Positions 1 through 6,450 of a DNA stretch of 9,415 bases are shown here, in pieces. The notes below the pieces were generated by a model. The model was not told where the DNA came from. It saw nothing but the letters and a program-made list of their open reading frames with translations, and made no database searches. The DNA comes from DASUSF01 sp036375275 (GTDB lineage: Bacteria; Pseudomonadota; Alphaproteobacteria; Geminicoccales; Geminicoccaceae), in contig DASUSF010000048.1 of the NCBI GenBank assembly GCA_036375275.1, forward strand, positions 1 to 9,415, given 5' to 3'. How positions within the stretch are numbered: the stretch's first letter is position 1; each line of letters begins with the position of its first letter. Made by a program: the position numbers and the translations under genes.

Positions 1-856
1 CCACGGTGTCCGGGTGGCCGGCGGCGAAGGCGAGGCCGGGCTTGGGGTTGAGCGCCTTGAGCTCGGCGAGCATCTCCGGCAGGTCGTCGGGCAGCACCCC
101 ACAGACCCGGATGAGTCCCTGGATGTCGGCCTGGGCGACCATGGGCAGGTTGTCGATCAGCCGCTCCATCGCCGGGTCGAGCCGGCCGCGCTCGCGCAGC
201 TGCAGTGCCAGGCACTCGCCGATCGAGCGCGCGAGGACTCCCGGCGGATCGAACTGCTGGAGGCGCGCGAGCACGGCTCGGACCGCATCCACCTCGAGCC
301 CGAGCCGGTCCGCGATCTCGACCACGTCGCCGCGCAAATAGCCCGCCTCGTCGACCTGATCGATCAGATCCGCCCCGATCAGCCGCGCGACCGGGTCGTG
401 CAGGTCGAGGGTGAGCTGCTCGAGCAGGTGGTCGCGCAGCGTCGCCGGGCGACTCAGCCGGTCGTCGAAGGTCGCGTCGTCGCCGCCGAAGTCGGTGCTG
501 CCGCCGCGCCCGACCGAGGCGAACTCGTTGACCCCGAGGCCCTCCGGCAGCCCGGCGGCGGCCGGCGGCGCCCAGCCCTCGTCGGCGTCGCCCGACCAGC
601 CGTCGCCCGGCTCGGCGGCGGCAAGAGCGGGGCGCCCGTCGAGCTCGGGAGCGTCGCTCCGCTCGGGTCCGTCTGCCGGCGGCCGCTCCGTCGCCTCCTC
701 GGCCCGCTCGAGGAACGGGTTCTGCTCGAGCTCGCCTTCGACGTAGGTCTGAAGCTCCAGGTTGGAGAGCTGCAGCAGCTTGATCGCCTGCTGCAGCTGG
801 GGCGTCATGACCAGCCCCTGGGTCTGCTTCAGATCGAGGCGCAGCGCAGAAGACAT
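1..856 (-). CDS. rpoN: RNA polymerase sigma-54 factor RpoN (partial, C-terminus off window)
   Basis: Alternative sigma factor that directs core RNA polymerase to -24/-12 promoters and needs an AAA+ activator (known for the family). The first 285 residues are visible. Region I, residues 1-50, is a Gln/Leu-rich activator-responsive segment with MTPQLQQAIKLLQLS and QNPFLE, both characteristic of RpoN. Residues about 51-133 form an acidic, Pro/Ala/Gly-rich linker typical of region II. The core-binding domain begins near residue 135 and contains QFDPPGVLARS (201-211) and LNPKPG (269-274). The helix-turn-helix and RpoN box are beyond the left edge; family members are usually about 480-520 residues. 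The ATG at 856 lies 20 bp after the lptB stop with no clear Shine-Dalgarno sequence, so it is probably cotranscribed with lptB. The order lptC-lptA-lptB-rpoN is common in alphaproteobacteria. Confidence 0.96.
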   Translation of the reverse strand, partial: MSSALRLDLKQTQGLVMTPQLQQAIKLLQLSNLELQTYVEGELEQNPFLERAEEATERPPADGPERSDAPELDGRPALAAAEPGDGWSGDADEGWAPPAAAGLPEGLGVNEFASVGRGGSTDFGGDDATFDDRLSRPATLRDHLLEQLTLDLHDPVARLIGADLIDQVDEAGYLRGDVVEIADRLGLEVDAVRAVLARLQQFDPPGVLARSIGECLALQLRERGRLDPAMERLIDNLPMVAQADIQGLIRVCGVLPDDLPEMLAELKALNPKPGLAFAAGHPDTV

Positions 857-876
857 GGCGTCAGAAGCACATGGCG

Positions 877-1683
877 CTAAAGGCTGAACCGTTCGCCGAG
901 GTAGACGCGGCGGACCCCCTCGTCGGCCACGATCTCCTCCGGGCGGCCCTCCATCAGGACGCGGCCTTCGTGCAGGATGTACGCGCGGTCGATGATGTCG
1001 AGCGTGTCGCGCACGTTGTGGTCGGTGATGAGCACGCCGAGGCCGCGGTTCTTGAGATGGCCGACCAGGGCGCGGATGTCGGCGACGTTGATCGGATCGA
1101 TCCCGGCGAGCGGCTCGTCGAGCAGCATGAAGCTCGGCTCGGAGGCGAGGGCGCGCGCGATCTCGACCCGCCGGCGCTCCCCGCCCGAGAGGGCGAGGGC
1201 GGGGGCGCGGCGCAGATGGCTGAGCGAGAACTCGGCGAGCAGCGCGTCGAGGCGCCGCTCCCGCTTGGACCGCACCGGCTCGACCACCTCGAGCACCGCG
1301 CGGATGTTGCCCTCGACGGTCAGGCCCCGGAAGATCGAGGCTTCCTGCGGCAGGTAGCCGATCCCGAGCCGCGCCCGGCGGTACATCGGCAGCCCGGTGA
1401 TGTCGGCTCCGTCGAGGGTCACCGCGCCGTAGTCGGCCTGCAGGAGGCCGGTGATGATGTAGAAGCAGGTGGTCTTGCCGGCGCCGTTCGGACCGAGCAG
1501 GCCGACCGCCTCGCCGCGTCGCACGCCGATGGTCACGTCGCGCAGCACCGTCCGGCCCTTGAACTGCTTGCCGACGTTGGCCGCGCCGAGCCCCGGCTCG
1601 AGCGGGACGAGACGGGGGCGGGGCGGCGCCCCGCTTCCGGCGCTCCGCCGCAGCTCGCGCCCGGACCGGACGGCGTCGGTCAT
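877..1683 (-). CDS. lptB: LPS export ABC transporter ATP-binding protein LptB
   Basis: Cytoplasmic ATPase that powers extraction of lipopolysaccharide from the inner membrane with LptF/LptG and feeds it to LptC and LptA (family knowledge). The 268-residue product has a complete ABC nucleotide-binding domain: Walker A GPNGAGKT (64-71), Q-loop LPQEASIF (Q113), signature LSGGER (165-170), Walker B FMLLDE with the catalytic Glu (185-190) and switch His in ITDHNV (H222). The ending VRRVYLGERF is typical of LptB. The first 30 or so residues, rich in Arg, Pro and Gly, precede the usual start of the fold and make it longer than the roughly 240-residue enterobacterial protein. The ATG at 1683 overlaps the lptA stop as ATGA, which favours this start and suggests translational coupling; a shorter real start inside the extension cannot be excluded. 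Confidence 0.96.
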   Translation of the reverse strand: MTDAVRSGRELRRSAGSGAPPRPRLVPLEPGLGAANVGKQFKGRTVLRDVTIGVRRGEAVGLLGPNGAGKTTCFYIITGLLQADYGAVTLDGADITGLPMYRRARLGIGYLPQEASIFRGLTVEGNIRAVLEVVEPVRSKRERRLDALLAEFSLSHLRRAPALALSGGERRRVEIARALASEPSFMLLDEPLAGIDPINVADIRALVGHLKNRGLGVLITDHNVRDTLDIIDRAYILHEGRVLMEGRPEEIVADEGVRRVYLGERFSL

Positions 1684-2381
1684 CCGCCGTCCGCCGGAGC
1701 CGACGGCGGCTTGCCGGCCGGGACCGGAGCCCGGGGCTGCGCGGCGCCGGCTTCCGGCTTCGCCGGCTGCCCGCCTCCGCCCGCGCCCCTGGCGGTGGCG
1801 CCACCGCCCGATCCCGCGTCGCCCGACTGCTTCCGGTCGCCGGCGCCCGGAGTGAACACCGCCCGGACCCGCTGCTCGGGTGCGGCGCCCTGGGCCGCGG
1901 TCGTGGTCGCGATCACCCGGGACACCCCGGTCGCGAGATCGAGCTCGAGGCGGTCGCCGCGGATCACGTTCTCGTCCCGGGTCAGCACCACGGAGCCGTC
2001 GAGGGTCACGAGGCGCGCGCCGACGTCGTACACCCCGACCTCGCCCCGCGCGGTTTCGCGCGGCGAGCTCATGACGACGTTGCCGAACGCCTCGATCCGG
2101 CGGATCGTGCCGGTCGCGCCCGGTGCTGCGGGCTCCTCCTCCTCGCCACCACCCCGGTAGTGCACCTTGAGCTCGTCGGCGCTGAGCACGAGGTCGCCCT
2201 GCACCGCATCGACGTTGCCCGCGAAGGTCGCGATCCGGTCAGCCTGAACGACCTCGAGGGAATCCGCCGTGATCTCGATCGGCCGGTCGGCGTCGTGCTC
2301 GAACTCCTGAGCGCAGATGCCGGACGACGTGGCCAGCAGAACGCCTCCGAGCGTGGCGGACAGAAGACGCGTCCGGCTCAC
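1680..2381 (-). CDS. lptA: Periplasmic LPS transport protein LptA (OstA-like), with long Gly/Pro/Ala tail
   Basis: Forms the periplasmic beta-jellyroll bridge carrying lipopolysaccharide from LptC to LptD (family knowledge). The 233-residue product starts with GTG at 2381, overlapping the lptC stop as GTGA. Residues 1-24 look like a signal peptide with likely cleavage after SSGICA. The OstA/LptA core spans about residues 33-158: PIEITADSLEV, FAGNVDAVQGDLVLSADELKV, IEAFGNVVMSS and DGSVVLTRDENVIRGDRLELDL are the repeated-strand signatures. An acidic Gly/Glu insertion (about 77-84) breaks the core. From about residue 165 to the end the protein is a low-complexity Gly, Ala and Pro tail with Lys and Arg, probably disordered; the usual length is nearer 170-190. 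Position between lptC and lptB supports the assignment. Confidence 0.93.
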   Translation of the reverse strand: MSRTRLLSATLGGVLLATSSGICAQEFEHDADRPIEITADSLEVVQADRIATFAGNVDAVQGDLVLSADELKVHYRGGGEEEEPAAPGATGTIRRIEAFGNVVMSSPRETARGEVGVYDVGARLVTLDGSVVLTRDENVIRGDRLELDLATGVSRVIATTTAAQGAAPEQRVRAVFTPGAGDRKQSGDAGSGGGATARGAGGGGQPAKPEAGAAQPRAPVPAGKPPSAPADGG

Positions 2382-3043
2382 GAGGCGGCGCCGCCCCGCG
2401 GGGGCTCCGGCTGCACCGTCACCCTGACGCGGCCTTCGAAGCGCAGGATGTCGCCGCCCTTGCGGATCTCGAACCGGTCGGCCGCGAGCGTCCCGGCGGG
2501 ACCGCTGCCCTCGATCGCCTCCTCGCCGATCACGCGTCCCCGGGCGAAGCTGACCTGGGCGCTGTCGGTCAGGAAGCGGTAGCCGTCGCTGGTCGTCAGC
2601 TCGATGTCGCCGGTGAGGTTGAGCTTCTCGATCGCCCGGTAGTACACGCCCGAATCGGCGCGCAGGTGGAGACGGCTCGCATCGCTCCGCTCGAGGTTCG
2701 CGGACAGCTGGTCGAGCAGGATGCGGTTCGGCTGCACCGGATCGACGGTGGCGGCCTCTGCCACCACCTCGTAGGGCTCGGCGCGCTCGGTCCGGCCGGA
2801 ATAGCGCGGCAGGTGCATGACCATCGAATCGCCGACGTCCGCGACGTCGCGCATCAGCATCGGCATGATCAGGCTGCCGTAGCCGCCCATCAGCTGCGGC
2901 CAGAGCACGACCAGGCCGATCAGCACCAGCGCGGTCGCCGGCAGCAGGAACTTCATCAGGTCGACGAAGCGGCTGTACCGGCTGGCGAAGCGCCTCGGCG
3001 CCGGCCGGGGCCGATCGCCCGCGGGGTCCCGGACGCCGATCAT
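2378..3043 (-). CDS. lptC: LPS export system protein LptC
   Basis: Bitopic inner-membrane protein that receives lipopolysaccharide from the LptB2FG extractor and passes it to LptA (family knowledge). The 221-residue product has a basic N-terminal cytoplasmic segment (1-31, ASRYSRFVDLMK), one hydrophobic helix at about 32-50 (FLLPATALVLIGLVVLWP), then a periplasmic part with YEVVAEAATVDPVQPNRILL, SGVYYRAIEKLNLTGDIELT, DGYRFLTDSAQVSF and RFEGRVRVTV, which is the LptC/OstA beta-fold pattern. The longer open frame extending to about 4210 is not used: the ATG at 3043 overlaps the kdsD stop as ATGA, and residues upstream of it are an Arg/Pro-rich shadow of kdsD. The 3' end overlaps lptA by four bases. 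Confidence 0.93.
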   Translation of the reverse strand: MIGVRDPAGDRPRPAPRRFASRYSRFVDLMKFLLPATALVLIGLVVLWPQLMGGYGSLIMPMLMRDVADVGDSMVMHLPRYSGRTERAEPYEVVAEAATVDPVQPNRILLDQLSANLERSDASRLHLRADSGVYYRAIEKLNLTGDIELTTSDGYRFLTDSAQVSFARGRVIGEEAIEGSGPAGTLAADRFEIRKGGDILRFEGRVRVTVQPEPPRGGAAS

Positions 3044-4035
3044 GCCAGACCCGCGCGCAGGCAGTCGTGCATGTGGAGCACGCCCTCGGGCCGGCCCCGC
3101 TCGTCGACGACGAACAGCACGGTGAACGGGCGGTCGGTCTGGTTCATCAGCGCCAGCGCCTCGGCCGCCAGCGCCTGGGGACGGATCGTCCTGGGCCGCG
3201 CGGTCATCACCTCGCCGGCGGTGCGGTCGAGCAGGTCCGGGCTCATGTGGCGGCGCAGGTCGCCGTCGGTGATGATCCCGCCGAGCCGGCCGGAGCCGTC
3301 CACCACGCCGACGCAGCCGAGCCGCTTCTCGGTCATGACCAGGAGCGCTTCGCTCATCGGCGCGCCCAGCCCGACCCGCGGCAGCGCATCGCCAGTGTGC
3401 ATCAGGTCCGCGACCCTGATCAGGCGCTGGCCCAGCCGGCCGCCCGGGTGGAGGATGCCGAAGTCGGCCGCGCCGAACCCGCGCCGCTCGAGCAGGGCGA
3501 CCGCGAGGGCGTCGCCGAGCGCGAGCATGGTCGTGGTCGAGGTGGTCGGCGCGAGGCCGAGCGGGCAGGCCTCGGCGAGGGGCGGCAGGGCGAGCACGAC
3601 GTCGGCGGCCTCCGCCAGGGTGGAGGCGCGGCGGCCGACCATCGCGACCAGCGGGATCTGGAACCGGCGCGTGTAGTCGACCAGATCGGCGAGCTCCGGG
3701 GTCTCGCCGGAATTGGACAGCGCGAGCACCAGATCGCTCCTCGCGATCATGCCGAGGTCGCCATGGCTGGCTTCCGCCGGATGCACGAACAGGGCCGGGG
3801 TGCCGGTCGAGGCGAAGGTCGAGGCGATCTTCCGCGCGATGTGCCCGCTCTTGCCCATGCCCGTGACCACGACCCGGCCTTCGACCTCGGCGAGCCGCTC
3901 GACCGCCTGGTCGAAGGTGGCGTCGAGCACGCGGGCGAGGGTCGTGAGCGCGTCCGCTTCGGCGCGCAGGACGCGGCGCGCGGCGGCGCGGTCGCCGGTC
4001 GGCTCGATCACCTGGTCCAGACTTGCTGCGTTCAT
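3040..4035 (-). CDS. kdsD: KpsF/GutQ-family arabinose-5-phosphate isomerase
   Basis: Converts ribulose 5-phosphate to arabinose 5-phosphate, the first committed step to Kdo, the sugar linking lipid A to core (family knowledge). The 331-residue product has a sugar isomerase (SIS) domain at about 40-185 with VVVTGMGKSG (56-64 region), HPAEASHGDLGM (85-96), SNSGET (107-112) and PTTSTTT (163-169), followed by HPGGRLG (196-202). Two CBS domains follow, about 207-262 (ADLMHTGDALP) and 273-331 (EVMTARPRTI). By remembered alignment K62, H91, E155 and H196 match E. coli active-site residues. The frame stays open to about 4473, but residues upstream of the ATG at 4035 are compositional noise, and a promoter-like element lies in that upstream stretch. 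It heads the operon and overlaps lptC by four bases. Confidence 0.94.
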   Translation of the reverse strand: MNAASLDQVIEPTGDRAAARRVLRAEADALTTLARVLDATFDQAVERLAEVEGRVVVTGMGKSGHIARKIASTFASTGTPALFVHPAEASHGDLGMIARSDLVLALSNSGETPELADLVDYTRRFQIPLVAMVGRRASTLAEAADVVLALPPLAEACPLGLAPTTSTTTMLALGDALAVALLERRGFGAADFGILHPGGRLGQRLIRVADLMHTGDALPRVGLGAPMSEALLVMTEKRLGCVGVVDGSGRLGGIITDGDLRRHMSPDLLDRTAGEVMTARPRTIRPQALAAEALALMNQTDRPFTVLFVVDERGRPEGVLHMHDCLRAGLA

Positions 4036-4130
4036 CGTGCCGGCCGTTGCCCTGCGCGGTCGCGAGGGTCGTGGAAGGAGGGTCGGCCCGGGCAAGGCGC
4101 GGGGTGCGGCGCCCGCTCCGACGATGTCGT

Positions 4131-4167
4131 CCCGACCTATATGGTCGTTCGGCCGGCACCGCGTCAA
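4131..4167 (-). promoter_or_regulatory. Sigma-70-like promoter for kdsD-lptCAB
   Basis: On the minus strand TTGACG (4167-4162) is followed after 18 bases by CATATA (4143-4138), a good match to -35 and -10 hexamers in otherwise very GC-rich DNA. Transcription would begin near 4131, leaving a leader of about 95 bases before the kdsD ATG at 4035. The -10 lies inside a short inverted repeat, GACC-ATATA-GGTC (4146-4134), which could be coincidence or an operator. No start-site data are available. Confidence 0.5.
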
Positions 4168-4217
4168 CGCGACCGGGACCGGCCGCGCCGGCCGCGGTCC
4201 GGAAAGCCACATTTGCC

Positions 4218-4844
4218 TCAGTGCGCGAATATGTCGACCTCGGACCAGCCCTTCAGGTCGAGACGGACCCGGTCGGGCAGAAAATCGAAGCACGCCTGCG
4301 CCAGCTCGAAGCGCCCCTCGCGGCGGAGCATGTCCTCCAGCTGGTCGGCCAGGCGATGCAGGTGGAGGACGTCGTTCGCCGCGTAGCGGAGCTGCGCCGG
4401 GGTCAGCTCGACCCGGCCCCAGTCGGAGCTCTGCATCTGCTTGGACAGATCGATGTCGAGGAGCTCCCGGCACAGGTCCTTGAGGCCGTGCTGGTCGGTG
4501 TAGGTGCGAGCGAGCCTGCTCGCGATCTTGGTGCAGAACACCGGCCAGACCCGGACCCCGAGCGCGCGGGCCAGGATCTGCATGTCGAAGCGGGCGAAGT
4601 GGAACAGCTTGAGGACCGCCGGGTCCTCGAGCAGCCGCGCGAGGTTCGGCGCCTCGGGCCGGCGTTCCCGGAACCGGACCACGTGGCAGGTGCCGTCGCC
4701 GGCCGACAGCTGGACCAGGCAGAGGCGGTCGCGATGGGTGTTGAGGCCCATGGTCTCGGTGTCGACCGCGATCCGGCCGCCGAGCCCGAGCCCGTCCGGC
4801 AGGTCGCCTTCGTGCAGCGTCACCGACGTCGTGACCTGGCCCAT
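4218..4844 (-). CDS. rnd: Small ribonuclease D (DEDDy 3'-5' exonuclease)
   Basis: 3'-5' exoribonuclease of the DEDD superfamily; full-length RNase D trims tRNA and other stable RNA 3' ends (family knowledge). The 208-residue product is only the exonuclease domain. Exo I is AVDTETMGL with D28 and E30, Exo II is FHFARFDMQIL with D87, and Exo III is YAANDVLHLH with Y154 and D158, the full DEDDy set. The C-terminal HRDC domains of the roughly 375-residue E. coli enzyme are absent, as is common for the short alphaproteobacterial form. The ATG at 4844 is preceded by GGAGGG at 4861-4856, 11 bases upstream, with a second GGAGG further up. It lies downstream of a tRNA gene on the same strand and upstream of kdsD; a 182-bp gap containing a promoter separates it from kdsD. 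Confidence 0.92.
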   Translation of the reverse strand: MGQVTTSVTLHEGDLPDGLGLGGRIAVDTETMGLNTHRDRLCLVQLSAGDGTCHVVRFRERRPEAPNLARLLEDPAVLKLFHFARFDMQILARALGVRVWPVFCTKIASRLARTYTDQHGLKDLCRELLDIDLSKQMQSSDWGRVELTPAQLRYAANDVLHLHRLADQLEDMLRREGRFELAQACFDFLPDRVRLDLKGWSEVDIFAH

Positions 4845-4855
4845 GATCGCCCGAG

Positions 4856-4861
4856 CCCTCC
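4856..4861 (-). promoter_or_regulatory. Ribosome binding site of the RNase D gene
   Basis: GGAGGG on the minus strand ends 11 bases before the ATG at 4844. A second GGAGGA-like motif lies about 9 bases further upstream. It supports the ATG at 4844 over any longer reading of the frame. Confidence 0.6.
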
Positions 4862-5035
4862 GGTTTCCTCCGCGGCGGAGCGTATCAGCCCGACCGCGCC
4901 CGGGCGAGATCTAGCAGGCCGGAGGTGAACCGGATCTTAAGGGCGTCCGGCCTCGGGGACGCCGGCGCCGGCCCGGCCAAGACGGAAGGGGCGATGCACC
5001 GCGCGGGCGAAGGTTGTAGCTGCCGGTCGGGGAAG

Positions 5036-5122
5036 TGGTGCCCAGGAGAGGACTCGAACCTCCACGGCCTTTCGACCGCTAGCACCTGAAGCTAGTGCGT
5101 CTACCAATTCCGCCACCTGGGC
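5036..5122 (-). tRNA. tRNA-Leu (anticodon CAG)
   Basis: The minus strand folds as an 87-base tRNA including an encoded CCA end. The acceptor stem GCCCAGG (5122-5116) pairs with CCTGGGC, followed by discriminator A and CCA (5038-5036). The anticodon arm is CTAGC-TTCAGGT-GCTAG, placing CAG at 5088-5086 as the anticodon, which reads CUG. The D-arm GGCGGAATTGGTAGAC, the long class II variable arm (GGTC-GAAA-GGCC region) and the T-arm GGTTCGAGTCC are all present and typical of leucine tRNAs. It sits between the divergently read NDUFA9-type gene and the RNase D gene. Confidence 0.97.
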
Positions 5123-5127
5123 CGGGG

Positions 5128-5163
5128 CGCCATGGATGTAGGCGCCGCGCGCGAAGGCGTCAA
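5128..5163 (-). promoter_or_regulatory. Promoter of tRNA-Leu
   Basis: On the minus strand TTGACG (5163-5158) and TACATC (5140-5135) are separated by exactly 17 bases. The predicted start near 5128 is 6 bases before the mature tRNA 5' end at 5122, a usual arrangement for a tRNA gene. The assignment rests on sequence only. Confidence 0.55.
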
Positions 5164-5167
5164 CCGG

Positions 5168-5204
5168 CGCGGCCGTTCCCCTTTCGCGCGGCCGTTCCTA
5201 TAGT
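5168..5204 (+). repeat. 12-bp direct repeat and -10-like TATAGT before the NDUFA9-type gene
   Basis: CGCGGCCGTTCC occurs at 5168-5179 and again at 5187-5198, a period of 19 bases. The second copy runs directly into TATAGT (5199-5204), a plausible -10 for the gene starting at 5233, while the first copy lies just upstream of the tRNA -35 on the other strand. No good -35 hexamer is visible for the plus-strand promoter (TTCCCC at 5176-5181 is weak). This could be a regulator site shared by the two divergent genes or chance repetition in GC-rich DNA. Confidence 0.35.
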
Positions 5205-5232
5205 CGGCCGGATCTCCAGAGCGGGGCGGACG

Positions 5233-6180
5233 ATGCGCAACCAGATGGTCACGGTGTTCGGCGGCAGCGGCTTCATCGGGCGCTATGTCGTGCAGCGGCT
5301 CGCCCGGCGCGACGCGCGGATCAAGGTGCCGAGCCGGACCCCCAACCGGGTGCGCCATCTCCAGCCGATGGTCAGCCCGGGGCAGATCGCGATCGGGCCC
5401 CTTAACCTCGGCAGCGAGGAGGCGCTGACCCGCTATCTCCAGGGCGTGCACGCGGTGGTCAACCTGATCGCGATCCTGCACGAGCGGCGGAGCGGCCAGT
5501 TCGAGACGGTTCACGTCGACCTCCCGGGACGGATCGGCCGGGCGGCGAAGGCCGCCGGGGTCGAGCGCCTGGTCCATGTCTCGGCGATCGGCGCGGATGC
5601 GGGCTCCTCGTCCGCCTACGCCCGGACCAAGGCGGGCGGCGAGCGGGCGATGCGCGAGGCGTTCCCCGAGGCGGTCATCCTCCGGCCGAGCGTGGTGTTC
5701 GGGCCCGAGGACGAGTTCCTCAACCGGTTCGCCGCGATGGCCCGGCTGCTGCCGGCGCTGCCGCTGATCGGTGGCGGGCGGACCCGCTTCCAGCCGGTCT
5801 ACGTCGGCGACGTCGCGGATGCGGTCCTCGCCGGCCTGACCTCGCCGGACGCGGTCGGGCAGACCTACGAGCTCGGTGGCCCCCGGATCTACACCTTCGA
5901 GGAGCTGATGCGCTGGCTGCTGCGGACGATCGACCGCAAGCGGTTCCTGGTGCCGATCTCGTTCGACCTCGCGCGGCTCCAGGGCCGAATCCTCGAGCAC
6001 CTGCCGGAGCCGCCGCTGACCCGGGACCAGGTCGAGCTGCTGAAGCACGACAACGTGGTCGGCGAGGGGGCGAGGACGCTCGCCGACCTCGGCATCCGGC
6101 CGACCCCGATGGAGCTGATCGCGCCCGACTACCTCGTCCGCTACCGCGCCAGCCCCCGCCAGCGGGTGACCGCGCGCTGA
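5233..6180 (+). CDS. NDUFA9-type NAD(P)-binding protein (complex I-associated, atypical SDR)
   Basis: Member of the extended, atypical short-chain dehydrogenase family related to the mitochondrial complex I accessory subunit NDUFA9; in alphaproteobacteria such proteins are annotated as complex I NDUFA9 subunit family (established naming; role in these bacteria mostly inferred). The 315-residue product has the Rossmann nucleotide-binding motif GGSGFIG (10-16), NLIAILHE after strand 4 (77-84), HVSAIGAD (115-122), and a YxxxK pair at Y129 and K133. RPSVVFGPEDEFLNRF (151-166), FQPVYVGDVADAV (186-198) and YELGGPRIYTFEELM (212-226) are typical of this subgroup. The frame is open upstream into the tRNA, but the ATG at 5233 begins directly before the first beta-strand and has a GGGGCGGA purine stretch in front. 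It converges on uppP. A metabolic dehydrogenase role is possible but less likely. Confidence 0.88.
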   Translation: MRNQMVTVFGGSGFIGRYVVQRLARRDARIKVPSRTPNRVRHLQPMVSPGQIAIGPLNLGSEEALTRYLQGVHAVVNLIAILHERRSGQFETVHVDLPGRIGRAAKAAGVERLVHVSAIGADAGSSSAYARTKAGGERAMREAFPEAVILRPSVVFGPEDEFLNRFAAMARLLPALPLIGGGRTRFQPVYVGDVADAVLAGLTSPDAVGQTYELGGPRIYTFEELMRWLLRTIDRKRFLVPISFDLARLQGRILEHLPEPPLTRDQVELLKHDNVVGEGARTLADLGIRPTPMELIAPDYLVRYRASPRQRVTAR

Positions 6181-6182
6181 GC

Positions 6183-6253
6183 TCGAGCAATTCTCGATGA
6201 GACGGCGCCGCCTCAAACTACGACGCGCCTTCGCTCATCGAAAGCAAACAGCT
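6183..6253 (+). repeat. Degenerate partial copy (C) of the two-hairpin interspersed repeat
   Basis: Starting three bases after the NDUFA9-type stop codon, this segment matches the left half of the complete copies: GAGCAATT, CGATGAGAC, CGACG, CTTCGCTCATCG and a GCAAACAGCT end. The inner stem CGATGAG (6195-6201) with CTCATCG (6234-6240) is intact, while the outer stem has decayed. The right half of the element is not recognisable; in its place ATCCGG (6256-6261) and CCGGAT (6292-6297) form a different inverted repeat. Orientation is the same as copies A and B. Confidence 0.75.
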
Positions 6254-6304
6254 TTATCCGGACGGGCTCGCGAGAATGCGGGGCCGTCTGACCGGATGCT
6301 GCCC

Positions 6305-6450
6305 TAGAGCAATTTCCGATGAGACAGAACCGCATCGAACCGCGACGTCCTTCCGCTCATCGGAGTAAACTGCTCCATTTCAATGGACCAGAGCGGATTC
6401 ACCCGATCGGAACCGTTGCAGGCGGTTCCGTCATATCGGGATCCGCTCTA
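6305..6450 (+). repeat. Two-hairpin interspersed repeat, copy A
   Basis: A 146-bp element bounded by TAGAGC (6305-6310) and GCTCTA (6445-6450) that recurs at 9039-9187. Hairpin 1: GAGCA (6307-6311) pairs with TGCTC (6371-6375) and CCGATGAG (6316-6323) with CTCATCGG (6356-6363). Hairpin 2 is a three-part stem: GAGCGGAT (6391-6398) with ATCCGCTC (6441-6448), CCCGAT (6402-6407) with ATCGGG (6435-6440), and CGGAACCG (6408-6415) with CGGTTCCG (6423-6430) around a 7-base loop. It has no coding capacity or transposase, so if mobile it would depend on an enzyme encoded elsewhere. It lies between convergent genes and its last three bases are the complement of the uppP stop codon. It could act as a transcription barrier for both neighbours, but it lacks the T-run of a simple intrinsic terminator. 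Confidence 0.9.

Noticed and set aside
871..2160. Long plus-strand open frame opposite lptB and lptA
   Set aside because: The reading is Arg/Ala/Pro/Glu-rich with no family motif, while the minus strand carries complete LptB and LptA motifs. High GC makes such antisense frames common.
3044..4210. N-terminal extension of the lptC frame to about 610 residues
   Set aside because: The upstream part is out-of-frame kdsD sequence, very rich in Arg and Pro; the ATGA junction gives the natural start at 3043.
4885..5035. Terminator after tRNA-Leu or a promoter for the RNase D gene
   Set aside because: GC-rich inverted stretches such as CCGGCGCCGG are present, but there is no T-run, and no hexamer pair with acceptable spacing was found.
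4885..5085. 66-codon minus-strand frame overlapping the tRNA
   Set aside because: It begins inside the tRNA-Leu gene and has low-complexity composition with no start signal, so it is chance.
6305..6450. CRISPR or insertion sequence reading of the repeats
   Set aside because: Only two full copies, 2.7 kb apart, each with internal hairpins and no spacer periodicity, cas gene or transposase, so neither description fits.
6305..6450. Simple intrinsic terminator
   Set aside because: The stems are strong but no T-run follows either arm on either strand, so I list it as a repeat and treat termination as a hypothesis only.
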